Positions 23,299-36,714 of a DNA stretch of 64,000 nt are shown here, one piece after another. Each line of letters begins with the position of its first letter. Positions within the stretch are counted from its first letter, which is position 1. A program made the translations under genes and the position numbers. This DNA is from Gamsiella multidivaricata (taxonomy: Eukaryota; Mortierellomycota; Mortierellomycetes; Mortierellales; Mortierellaceae): contig NW_026251833.1 of assembly GCF_025024155.1 (NCBI RefSeq), positions 1 to 64,000 on the forward strand, given 5' to 3'. The notes beneath the pieces were generated by a model. The model did no database searches and was not told the DNA's origin. It worked only from the letters and a program-made list of their open reading frames with translations.

Positions 23299-26200
23299 TT
23301 ATCGTTTAGAGGTCAATTTACGTGCCTGGGACTCGGTTTCAAAGATCAGCATCCTCCAGACCTTCATCACCAGGACTCCCGCATCATCATCCAACGCCTT
23401 GGTCAAATCATCCACCAGCTCCTGCGGCGGTTTCCTCTGCCGCACATGCTCCATCACAAACCCCGTCAGCTCCTCATCTTCCTCACCCAGCAGCTCCACC
23501 ACCTTCTTTGACGCAAACGGCCGGATCTTCTCCTTCAAAATCAGTTCATTGTCCTCAAAGACATACTGCCACTGAATCGGCCAGTTCCACAGTCCCTGTG
23601 CATCCGCGGGAATCGACTGGAACAACGCCTTGATCTCCTGTTCCCGTTTCGCTTTCTCCACAGGGTCCAATCCACTGTTCACTTGCTGATTCTTCTCATC
23701 CGCCTCTCCCTCATCGTCGCTGTACTTCAGTGGCACGAGCACTCGACGCTTCTTCACCTCCTTTTCTTCATCGTCATCCCGCCCAAACTCAGACGCGACT
23801 ACAAATCCTGAACCACTTGTTCCCGAAGTCGGTGTACCGCTCCCGCTGCTCGCCTCAGACCCACGCTTCAGTCCCCCGGCCGTTGTCGCAAGACTGAGCT
23901 TGAGTTTCGTAGGTTGATTGGGCAGTATTGTTGACGCCAATGCTGTCTCGGATGGGTTGGGCGTCGTCGATGAAGTTGGGGTCGACACAGATGTCTCCTC
24001 TACGGTAGCACTGCTTGACGCATCCTTCATTGCACTGTCACCGTCATGATCGACTGTTGGTATTTCTGAATTTGCAGCAGCGGCAGCAGCGGCATTGGCT
24101 TCTTGCGCTTTCTTGGCAGCCTGTTCCAGTTCCTCCTTCTCTTCTTCGCGATCCAAAGCATCATACCGCTCTTCTTTCTGCAGGAACGCTTGTCTCCTCT
24201 GCCACCACCGTGATCTATAACAGCAAAAAAAAAAAAAAAAAGTTGAAAAAGTTAGGTCAATCGCAAATAATACAACTTAAAAATTCCAAGGCAATACAGA
24301 GAGGAGCAAAGCATACCTGTCGCGGTAGTAGTCGTCATGCCGCTTCTCACGCTCAACATCATCATTCCATTGTGCGTATCGGTAGGCCATCGCCTCTTTA
24401 GCTGCTGCCTGCTCTGCCGCATAGTCCTCATCCCGCTGCTTATCCTTCTCGTAAAGCCGTGCTCTTTCAGCCTCACGCTGCTCCCACCGACGTTCACGCT
24501 CCTTATAACTGTGCTCCAATTCCCGATCCTTTCGCTCCTGCCGTGCCTTTTCTTCAGCATCAGAATCGACGCTGGTATCGTGCTCCGCTGCGGTTGCTGC
24601 AATAGTGGATGGTGCACTAGATGATCCTCCAGATCCAACTTCGATATGATTTGACCCACTGGCAGGGACAAAATCCATCAACCGTGTGCTGCCACTACTA
24701 CTGCCACTGTTACCGCCCCATGCACGCTCTCGACCCATCCTGTGAGAAGACGACGTTGTTGATTGTGGAGCAGCCTCCTTATCACGGTTTTGCTGCTGTT
24801 GCTGCCTGTGCTGCTGATTTGCCCGTTGCCGTTCAGCCTTCTCCTCCTCCTCCCGCTTCTCCTTCTCCTTCAAGGCCGCTCGTTCTCTGAAAAAGTTCAG
24901 CTCACGAGCGATGAGTTCCTTTTGCTCCTCCGAGACTTCGGCTTCTGTTGATTCGCTATCTGGTTTGGATGTGGCTGCGTCCTCGGTCGTCGTGTCCTCC
25001 TTGACTTCAGATCCCTGCTCTGGTTCAGAGGTGTCAAGCGTGCCGTCCTTCATTTTCTGGATGATCTTCATTGCATTACCCAACGCTACCTTGTCCTTTT
25101 CTGTGTCATGCTACAGACAAGACAAAACATTAAGGAACAGTGTCAACAGCAAGGTCCTCTGCATTCCGATATTGTGCCAGGAAAGAAGAAAAAAGCATGA
25201 GCAGCGCCACTTACAATAGTTCGGGGCCGAGTCTCCTCGTATTGGTCAAGGAACTGTCGTGTCTTTTCGTCCGCCTTGACTAGAAGCGCCTTCACGACCC
25301 CGGACCCATCCATGGCAGTCAACTCAAGCCCGACAGGTTTTTCCCCTTTGGGTTGCTGACCATCCTGTCCCAAGACCCGAAGAGTCCTCAGTAAGCTGTC
25401 CGCGTCTGCGTACTCTGCGAATCCAAATGCCTTCCACTGCTGACTCGTCGGATCCTGCACACGCTTCCATTTCACAAGATTGCCCGTAGTCTATAGTGGT
25501 TAGTTAGATAGAGAAGATAGAGAGGATATAGAAGATATATAAGATATAGGAGGTATAGAAGATACAGAAGAACCAGCATTGTGAGACCAATGGCTCAAAG
25601 CGATTCCTGATCCAATTTTCGATGCAGCAGTATAAAACCCTCTTAGTATGCCTCTTAGTTACCTTGAGTAGCTTCTCCATGGCGACATTGTTGATTCCAG
25701 GTGCGATCGATCCAATAAAGAGCGTATTCATCTTGTCTGGGAGCGCTCCACCCACAACAAACGCACTAGCTGGGATAGCATTTCCACCACTCATGCCATT
25801 AGGCGGTCCAGTCATGAATCCCGGCCCAGAAGATGGTGGGGGAGCGTTGACAAATCCAGGTGGACCTCCCATACCCATTGGTGCCGATCCAGGCGGCGCC
25901 CCTAGTGCTGCTGGTGGTAATGATCCTGAACCATAAGGTGGCCTTGGCATACGATGGTGGTGTTGAGAGTGTGGAGGTGCGAGTCCTGGTGGCGGTCCAT
26001 TGGGCGGTACAGCTCCGTAAGGTCCTCCGGGTCCTGGAGGAGGTGGACCCTGATGTTGCAGTGACGGATGTTGAGGTGGATAATGCTGATTGGGAGGAGG
26101 GCCGCCTACGCCGAGAGGTGGTCTTTGCGAGGGCATCGGTCCTCTTCCTTGAAAGGGTGGTGGCGGTCCTTGCATATGGGGAGGGGGGTATTGCTGCTGG

Positions 26201-26477
26201 AGATGGGATGGTGGTGGTGCTCCTTGATACATGGGGGGAGGTTGCATATGAGGCGGTCGCCCTTGCATATGCGGTGGAGGCGGTCCATAATGCGATCCTG
26301 GAGGAGGTGCACCATGTCGCAGGTGCGGTGGTGGTTGCTGTGGTGGTTGTCCTGAGTACGGTGCTAAAAGCAAGGGAGGGCAAAGGAGCGTTTGGTTAGA
26401 TTAGACACAAGACAGACGCGTCTTGGTTGATCTGCCATGGAGACACACATACGGTATTGTTGGCGGTATGGATCCAT
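23299..26477 (-). CDS. RBM25: RBM25-like splicing factor (RRM, charged region, PWI), 903 aa
   Basis: Nuclear RNA-binding protein; RBM25 and yeast Snu71 relatives act with U1 snRNP in splice-site choice. Exons: 26477-26453, 26363-25663, 25490-25215, 25110-24317, 24214-23299 (2712 nt, in frame). The 25-nt first exon encodes MDPYRQQY. A Pro/Gly/Gln-rich N-terminus (about 10-200) is followed by one RRM (TLFIGSIAPGINN ... KAFGFAEYADADSLLRTL). Then comes a long Glu/Arg-rich charged region of the type REAERARLYEKDKQRDEDY. A C-terminal PWI domain (about 805-895) starts near SIPADAQGLWNWPIQW. The domain order is that of RBM25. It shares a divergent promoter with GET1. Confidence 0.92.
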
Positions 26478-27019
26478 GGCAAGCAGCCGGTAGCTTTTGT
26501 TACACTCCTGTCGGTCGGTATGGTTGAGTCCGGAGTTGTTGTTTGGTCCACAGTCGCGTCCAGTCCAGTGGCACAAGAAAAGGAGACAGGTCAGTAATGA
26601 AGAGAGGGAGGTGAAGAGGTGAATGTGATGAGGGGGATAGCAAAAAAATAATAAAGGGACCGATCCCACGTACGAAATCCGTTTTAGTGGACGTGGACGT
26701 GAAGAAATTGGGGTGGGGGCTAGTGATTGGGTGCAGACTACAGAGGAGGCGAGACGAGACGGGCTTTGCTTGATCGCCCGTTCTCCATCGTTCCATCTTT
26801 CCCTCCCTCCGCTCGAGACACCAACGTCTTTACTCCCATCCAGGACAACGGTTTTACAGGAACCACCGACGACGACCGAACGACAGCTGGACGACAACTG
26901 GACGACAACTGGACGACAACTGAGCGACAACTGAGCGACAAAGGATAAGACAGACAGACAGTAGGCACAGAACAGAACGATAACAGAGTCAACTTCACCT
27001 TCGAATCCTCATCACACAA
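26478..27019. promoter_or_regulatory. Divergent promoter of RBM25 and GET1
   Basis: A 542-bp spacer between divergent genes. No single motif is convincing. The right part should be the GET1 leader and contains an 11-bp tandem repeat (listed separately). Confidence 0.6.
26881..26943. repeat. 11-bp tandem repeat in the GET1 leader
   Basis: About five and a half units of gacgacaactg with single-base variants (agcgacaactg in the last ones), 77 bp before the GET1 start codon. It probably lies in the 5' UTR or core promoter. Confidence 0.85.
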
Positions 27020-28224
27020 ATGCAACTTGCCATTGGAGTGCTGGCGGTGGTCCTGCTCACGGAGCTGATCAACCTTATCGGGAAGACCTACTTCACAGCC
27101 ATGGTATGAATATGAATGAGCAAATCGTCTGTCTGCTTCTTCCTACCGTTGCGCGGTCCGGCCACGTTAAGCACCTTCTACTGAAATATACATACAAAAA
27201 AAATTGCGTATGATGGAATCATTTGCTTATTCGCCACAGACCTTATGGAAGGGCTCAAATTGCGCGATTCGATCGGCTCAATTGCTCGTGACAAAATACT
27301 GTTTCTAACGCACCGCTCTTAACGCACTGTTCACCTTTGTTCACTTCCCATGCCTACTCCTATCATCTCACTTCATTCATATTAAAAAATCACAAGGCAT
27401 ACGATGTCTACCTCAAAGTCATCAACAAGGACAAAGTCTTCAAGCAACGCCAGCTCAAACGAGAAGTCCTCACCCTCAAGAACGATCTCTCTCGGACATC
27501 CTCCCAAGACGAATTCGCCAAATGGGCCAAGCTCCGCCGTAAGATGGACTCCAAGATCGCAGAGCTCGAGAAGCTTACCTCCGAACTCCATGTCACCAAG
27601 GCCTCCTTCGAGATCAAGTTTAAGTCCTTCCTTTGGTTCATCACCAACGGACTCCAGTTCCTAATGGTCGCCTGGTTCAGGCGTGTGCCCGTCTTTTACC
27701 TTCCCTTCGGATGGTTTGGTCCCGCAGAACGCATTCTTTCTTTACCCTTTGCGGAGCGCGGAACCGTCAGCATCGCAATTTGGTTCTACGTTTGCAGAAA
27801 GTTCACTCTTCTCTTTGCCACCAACCTTGCGGAATTCGTCCCTGCGGTCAAGAAACTGAAGCCCGAACAGGCCGCGGAATCGTCGAGCAATCCCTTTGCA
27901 GCCTTTGCGAACATGGCGAGCATGGCCAGTGCTGCTGCAGGAAGTGCAGGATCCCCAGGTGGTATGGGCGGAAACCCCTTTGCGGCTGCTATGGGTGGCA
28001 TGGGCAACGATTTTAGTGCCAACGGAATGGAGGGTATGGATACTGCCAATATGTTTGGACCTGGAAGTCCGTTTGCGGCCATGTTTGGACAGGCGCTTAA
28101 CCCGGATACGATGGCAGGATCCGCTGGCGCCTCTTCGTCCTCGACACCTACAGCATCCAGATCTTCGTCCGTACGTGGAGCAGGGAACTTGGGTCGCGGA
28201 GAAGAGAGGAGGAGAAAAGTATAG
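27020..28224 (+). CDS. GET1: GET1/WRB-type tail-anchored protein insertion receptor, 303 aa
   Basis: ER membrane receptor subunit that, with Get2, takes tail-anchored proteins from the Get3 ATPase. Exons: 27020-27103 and 27397-28224 (912 nt, in frame). TM1 is encoded by exon 1 (LAIGVLAVVLLTELINLIG). It is followed by the cytosolic coiled coil (about 30-100, with KVFKQRQLKREVLTLKNDL and FAKWAKLRRKMDSKIAELEK), which in the family contacts Get3. TM2 and TM3 follow (FLWFITNGLQFLMVAWF; GTVSIAIWFYVCRKFTLLF), with FYLPFGWFGPAERILSLPF between. Unusually, about 110 residues follow TM3, rich in Met, Gly, Ala, Asn and Phe with NPFAA and GGMG motifs. Yeast Get1 is about 235 aa and lacks such a tail as far as I know. 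Confidence 0.92.
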
Positions 28225-28965
28225 AGATCAGGATCCACTGGGATCGACAACTCACAACATAATTGCATGGGATAATGGGCAAATAATGTAATAAAAAACT
28301 CGGTGATGCACATGAACAACCTTGGGTAGAGCAAATGGTGATTTTTGAATTGTGCTTACAGTAGCAAGCGCGTTGGGGAAGCGTTTAAGCATAGTATCTC
28401 TATGTAGGTAGTTATAACGCTGCTTTCACGTTGATCATGCTCGAGGGGTATAGCAACTATTTATGAGCCTCATAGTCTGTTAAACGTTTCTCTTAGAATT
28501 TTCCTCTGTCTCTCTGTCCTCGCAGCTGAGTCATAGGGGGGTGAAGCTTCAGTGGGATGCATTGCTAAAATAACATGCATGCCACGATGATTCACAACAA
28601 AGGCGCAGAGGGTATATGCACAGCAAACCCCCCCCCCCCCCCTTCTTGAGTAGGTGGTATAGTTGTAAATGGCGCACTTGCAGATAATATACATCCAAGG
28701 CTGAGATCGCTACACTCACTATGGCTAATCCTACTCATTTAAAAGCGGCGTGGCGGGAACAATCCGAACTCGACTCATTCTGTTCACAAGCGATGGGAGG
28801 TTTTTTTTATTTATTTTTTTATTCTTAATTATTGTTAGCAAGAGATAGCGCTGAAAGTATATCAGATATTTGATTTGGGCGAATAATTGAACAATATGAA
28901 AAACAAGGATGCAAAAGAAACAGTGCGTAAAAAAATGTATGCGGAGCCAATACGTTCGGTATGAC
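28225..28965. other. Convergent 3' spacer between GET1 and DAHP synthase
   Basis: A 741-bp region between two stop codons. It contains a C-run at about 28629-28642 and T/A-rich blocks near 28800. No gene is seen. It probably holds the two polyadenylation regions. Confidence 0.6.
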
Positions 28966-31030
<2,065 letters not shown>

Positions 31031-31484
31031 CTTTGGTATATATGATGTATATGTAGATGAAGAGGGAGGTGTGTGGAGAAAAGACCGAGGTCGAAGTGAA
31101 GGTGGAGATAAAGAGGAAAAGGAAGTGAGAGGAGAGGCCGAGTAGCATGCTGAAACTGTTTATTTATGCACACCGCCTCGGACATGGAGCCAACAACAAT
31201 AATGACTCCACTCAATTCCTCTTTTCCGCCCTGAGATACGATGATTCACATCATTTGCCGCTCCACGATTCAACGGCGGGGAGTGACTGTTGCTCAGATA
31301 ACCCGCTGCCTATTGGCATCCACTCATTTCACATGTGGGTTGCACATACACACATGCACACACAGACACACATAGTCTATTTCCTATTCGCGACGCGCTT
31401 TTATTTTATTCAATGGTGTGCGCCTGAATCTATCACATTATTCCTCCATGGTGAATAAAAAACAAAAAGGAAGAAAGCGCCGTG
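31031..31484. promoter_or_regulatory. DAHP synthase promoter and GGA 3' flank
   Basis: A 454-bp spacer between two genes read to the left. A (CA)n tract lies at about 31345-31372. TGACTC occurs at 31203-31208 (+) and TGACTG at 31283; TGACTC is the core of the fungal Gcn4/CPC1 amino-acid-starvation site and would suit this gene, but a six-base match is weak. Confidence 0.45.
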
Positions 31485-33801
31485 CTACACTGGCGGGAAC
31501 TGGTTAAACTCTCCTTGCTCCTCTATCGTTCGTCCCTCCACCGTGTACGACACATGGTAACGGATCCGCACGGGCTGTTGTTTGGTCGGGTTCTTGATAC
31601 TCATCGACTGAGTCACCCCTCGCTTAGCAAACGCCGCAACCACCTGTGATGACTGAGGGTTTAATTGCAGCTGCAGACTCTTTGGCACTGCCACTCTGAA
31701 CGTCAAATTCGACATCGGACTGTTCAACGAGTTCGAAAAGTGTGCCACAGCCTGGATCGAGCCCGCATCGTGCTCGGGATACTCCACATCCAGCTCAGCC
31801 AGCAGGCCATTCTTATTCAGCAACACCACTACAGTGATAAGGAAAGAACCATTAGATATTATGCACTTGCAAAGACATATCTTCATAAAACCTTACACGA
31901 CCATACTGTAGTACCTGTTGTCGGCCCCGAAGGCGCTGTTCCTGTATTAGATACAAAATCAAAGTCGCCAAATGGAGGGTCCACTGTAGAGGAAGATAGT
32001 TGCTGCGATTGTGGCTGGTATCCTGGTGTTGTGGGACGAGAAGACGAGAGCAATGCATTCTGGTTCATCATTAGTGGACTGTTGGAGAAGGCTGGCGATC
32101 CCGCGCCCGAGCCAGATGAAGGACCTCCCATGGGCATAAATGCACTGTAACCTGGGGGTGCGGAGCTGAAGGACTGGTTAAAGTTGTTCCCTGATCCAAT
32201 AGATGGAGTACTCTGGCCAAGACTGATACTTCCAGCAGCACCCCAAGCAGGTGGTGGACCGTCGTTGAAGCTGAGGTTCATGAGATCGTCCATCAAGTTT
32301 CCTATGTCCGAGGCAGCAACGAACGGAAAAATTCGTCAGCACACATATATTTCATGAAAGACAGAACCAAAAACAAAAAAAAAAAAAAAAAAAGCAAAGG
32401 GTTAATTTACCAGTAGTTGGTGGTGCAGGAGTCGTAGCTGTAGCTGGCTGAGAACTGCTGCTGTCTGATCCAAAGTCCACCAAGTCAATCAATGAAGATC
32501 CGGGCTGCACAGGTTCCGTGGTAGATCCATTGTTATTCTCGCCCTCGAGCGTAGGGATCGTCGACTTGACCAAGTTGCCACCCTTGACCTGACTGTATTG
32601 CTCGATGACATTGTTGATGATATCGTTGATCTGAAGAAGTTTCTCCATATTGTCGCCGTCCTCGTCCTCGCTAATGAACTTCTGAACCTTTGGTTGCGCC
32701 GTCTTGCACGTGCTGAGTAGCTCCTCAAAGATATCGCCCCGGCCAATGATCTCTCCTGGCTTGACATCGTTCAGCATTTCCGTCAGCAACACCGCTTTTT
32801 GCAAAATCTTGTCCAGCTCTGACGATGCCTCTTCAGCGTAGTCCGGTTTCTCTTCTTGTTCCTACATTTATAAAAATGCAACATCGCAGAAGGGTGAGAA
32901 ATTGTGCTTCGATGACTTTTCTCTCCGCGCTGATGGCCGAGTGCCTTTCAGTACTAGGAGCAGACTTACATATCCTGTCATTTTCTTCACCAGCTCGTTG
33001 GCAGCAATCACATCCTCAGGTCTCCCTCGGCGGATAAGCTCTTGAAGTTTCTAATCAAGAGACATCAATATGAGGTCGGATTAGTTGGGTCCTCATCTGA
33101 CGATCTGTCGAGCCATTGAAATCGAGTGCAACATAAACTCGACATACTGCTGCCTGTGCTGCTCGATCTTCTTCTTCCAGTTCGGCCGGTGATTTGAGAG
33201 ACTATATGGAAATAAGACACACCAGCCTGTTAGAAGATAGGGCCACTGTATAATAACGAGGTATTCTTGATCGGCCTTAAAGTAAAACTCTTACGGCAAC
33301 AGGATTCAGAACTGAGGCTGAATCGCCCTTGACCTGTGGGAACCTGTAGCCCTTGAAGGAGAGAAGCCGATGCATGTCCTTGATATGAACCAGATCCTCT
33401 TTGTACCGCGAGGATTTGCAGAGTGTCTGGAACCATTCCTGGATCATCTCCAGAATCCTGTTCTGAACAGGCGTGAGCACTGCCAAGGGTCGCTCTGGGA
33501 ATTTGCGCACCAGTTCATTAAGAAACTCCTTTGTCGCGATCTGAAGGTGGAAGGGATATCCGCAGTTTTTGACGCAATTGTCCAGTAGCTATCAATGCCG
33601 TTCATTCGTTGGAAGAGGGTTAGGATGAGGAATGCATGACTAAGGTACGGTGTAATGCTGCTTTTTTTCTTGATAGTGCCTCTATATCCATTCGTATTCA
33701 TTGGTATTCATTCTTACCGCCAAAGCCAACATGGCGACATGCATGTTTCGGTTGTTCACTAGGCGAACAATATACACTGCTGCCTCCCGTGGCCTATTAT
33801 C

Positions 33802-33838
<37 letters not shown>

Positions 33839-34206
33839 GAGGGACCGGAAAGGTACAGAAGGCCCAAGGGTCAGTCAAACATCCATCCTGATTCAAGATG
33901 AACAGGCAGGGGTAATCTGTCGACCTAGATTCACCTACGTGTTCTTTTGCTTCTCTTTGATGACATCGCAAATCTCGAGGTTGAGTGCTAAGTCGGGTTC
34001 AAAGCGTGATGGGTCGCAGGCGCGTTCTAGTTGCAAAAAATGAAAAACAGAAAAGTAAAAGGAGAAGAAAGGACGATGGGGAAACGGATGTCAGTAGGCG
34101 CTGTCGAGAAGTGTGGACTAGCAGTCGTAGCAGGTTTGCGTGATGAGGGATGCGTGCTTTTACCGATGTAGGTCTCGAGGACAGACTTTGGTTGGCCGTA
34201 GTTCAT
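31485..34206 (-). CDS. GGA-type clathrin adaptor (VHS-GAT-GAE), 605 aa
   Basis: Arf-binding adaptor that sorts cargo from the trans-Golgi to endosomes. Nine exons: 34206-34164, 34026-33939, 33793-33718, 33588-33295, 33201-33148, 33050-32970, 32861-32411, 32301-31915, 31828-31485 (1818 nt, in frame). VHS domain about 8-150 (TYIERACDPSRF, LDNCVKNCGYPFHLQIATKEFLNELVRKF). GAT domain about 180-310 (KLQELIRRGRPEDVIAANELVKKMTGY, QINDIINNVIEQY). A flexible hinge with short LIDLVDFGS and LMDDLMNLSF motifs, which look like clathrin/adaptin-binding boxes, comes next. The gamma-adaptin ear follows (about 495-605, GLLAELDVEYPEH, LTFRVAVPKSLQLQL). The start ATG is in MNYGQPKSVLETYI. Yeast has two paralogues, so no symbol is assigned. 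Confidence 0.93.
33803..33835. repeat. Poly-A run of 33 in GGA intron 2
   Basis: An uninterrupted A run on the plus strand (T-run in the transcript), directly upstream of the acceptor of GGA exon 3, serving as an extreme polypyrimidine tract. Confidence 0.95.
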
Positions 34207-36714
34207 GTGGAATGCGGTGGGTGTGGTCTGCACTATGTTGCTGATGCGGGTGTGTTGTATTGGCGCTGGCGGTGGTTCCTGTGGGGCCGATGGCGCTGGG
34301 GCGAATGCGTTCGAGGAGGGAGGAGTAAATATGAAAGTATGAAGTGTGCACATCAATCGGCCACGTACCCTACTCTGTGATACACCCAGGCACACACAGC
34401 CCTGTCACAAACTTTATTAACTTTATTGCGGAAACGCGTACAAGCAACCAGTGCTGACTTCCACTTCTCGGCCTACTCCCGTTCCTGCCGTTGCGAGGCC
34501 CTCGCCATCTTTTTGATTACGAAACTAGCCACGGAAAACCCGTCCACGAACTGCCTGGGAGACAAGCATGGATCAGATGGACGGCATCTGTCCGAAGCCT
34601 GAAGCAGGAGTGCAGCAATACAAGTACAAGATCAGGACGAATTCTCCTTAGAGATATTACCGGCACATAGTCGCAGCATCTGTATCGCATTGTCCTTCCT
34701 ATCCCAGCAACCCTTTCTTGTGTTATCTTTCTTTGTTTTCAATAGGAAAGGGCTGCTGGAGTTGGATAATGCATATGACTTCTTTTGTCGTCTTCATTAA
34801 CCACACTTCAGCCAATAGCCGCAAAGTCCTTCCTCTTTCCTTCTCCATATGACCGATCTCTCCCTCCAACCCCAAACGCACGCAACCAAGACTAGCTCAC
34901 CAAGAACATGGCGCTTTATTTGTCAACCATATTCACATGGCCTGGTTTCGCGCGCCAATCCATATACTTGGCCTGCACAGAAAGACAGAAAGAAGCGCAT
35001 ACAACTTCCTCATCAGTCATGGTGCACGTATACAAGTCAAGCCAGTCTTATGTATGGTCTGACTAAGACGAGGTTCCTACAGTTTAAATGTCGATTGCTG
35101 ATGGAGAACCTGCCTCTGACGATAGTCAGCTGGTAGCTCGAGGTCCCGGTGGATCCGTTAATCCGAGCATCTTTATAGCAAAGATGACACAACAATCGGT
35201 GTCAATAGTATATCAGCAGACTGTATCGCCTGGAGGATGACTTTCACATGGCTAGGTTCTTACAATAAAAGTGGCCTTACTCTTTGCTGCAATTAAGTGC
35301 AAGCACGATGGCGATGGTTTCTCGCAGTATCAGCCGGTATATGATCGACCGAGATCTTTAATCACGACTGTGTTGGCCGCGTGTATGCTAGTGGGATGCT
35401 CGAGATTGGCGCCATCAATATGGGCCCAAGTACTCACACTTTGGCAGGCAAAGAGAATATGCATGAATCTGGTCTAATGTCATGAGTTCCCGTTCACTCT
35501 GGTATTCAAGCACCCCCATGGATCCAGCATTGACGGTACACCTGCATGTTTCCAGGTTTCTAATCGCGTTGGGCCTTACTTACTCTAGATCTTGGGTTTC
35601 AGCTTGAGCGCATTGTTAATCGAGATGGGCTTCCTTGGCAGTGCTGGTGAGGGTTCTGTTGGCGTTGGGGACAGGTTGTTAAGCTCAGATGCTTGGCGTT
35701 GTGGTTTGCAGTCAATGCGCCAAGTATTAGTTCATACCTTTACACGCTCTCAGGCTGAGCAACAATCGAGAAAGATTGCGTAAGGTTCTATTTGTAATCC
35801 GCCTCCTCAATGCTGAGAACCAATACTTGATGCTGGACGTTTTTGCCTTAATCAGAAATCAACCTCACAGAATGTCGGCTGTGGTACGAGCAGGCCACGC
35901 TTGACGGCTGCATACGTTAATAGATGCTGTCGAATGTTGAAAACAACAACGAGCTCATTCGCTCTGTGATGTCCTTGAAATAACCCACTATAACAGACAG
36001 GCGTCTGCATACAACTCTTCTGTCGGGCGGAGCTGTTTGGCTCTTTCAAAGCGGCTTCTATTTGGATTGATATGTTGTACCATTGAGGGTATATCGCTGT
36101 CTCCTTGCTGCGTCCTTGCAACAGTTCCTCTAAAGACTACTGATTCGCTTTTAAAGTGAACTCTATGCTCTTGAGGTACCGAATACCGTGTCGCGTGCTT
36201 TTCTCGATTTGTTATTCAGATGGCGAGATAAATAGGGAAAAATGATGATTAGGAAAATAGGCAAAGCAAAACCCAATTCTGTCAGTCCAAGAACGAAGGC
36301 CCGAAAAAAGTCGATCGGAAGGGTAAAGCCTCCAATTCAGTGTGCTGAGCACAGCAAACGATGCGGCACAGCCAGGGTATTTCTGTAGAGCATCTCTTGT
36401 GGCGCAAGGACGCCAGGACGCGGCCTACTATGCGGCTTTGGAGCCTAAAGGTCTAGGCGGTCTGCACTAGACCTACATAGCAGTTTATAGCATTTATTTG
36501 TTTTGCTATTGGCCCGTAGTCTGGGTGGCAACTCGATGAGCGAATACAGAGACCTAGAAACGAGTGCTAATCCAGATCGGTCGAAAAGGGCGATAATCGA
36601 CTTGTCGCGTTGGCATCGTTGGTTTATTTCTGCCACCATTCAACACCATTATGACAAACAAGGGCCCTAAGGTTCCTAATGGTCTCTGGCGTGGTGGTGT
36701 ACTTGCTTAAACAA
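34207..36714. other. Gene-free edge of the accessory island
   Basis: Starts with the GGA promoter, then about 2.3 kb without conserved coding sequence. Base composition and the density of stops in all frames suggest old, decayed sequence. A minus frame at 36121-35852 is open for 89 codons but matches nothing I recognise. Confidence 0.5.

Noticed and set aside
25799..26399. Frames of 179-194 codons overlapping the RBM25 proline-rich exon
   Set aside because: They arise from the repetitive Pro/Gly codons; only the RBM25 frame connects to the RRM by consensus splice sites.
28745..28800. tRNA-like 3' end (minus strand)
   Set aside because: GAGTTCGGATTGTTCCCGCCACG resembles a T-arm and acceptor end, but no A box, anticodon arm or pairing acceptor stem can be drawn.
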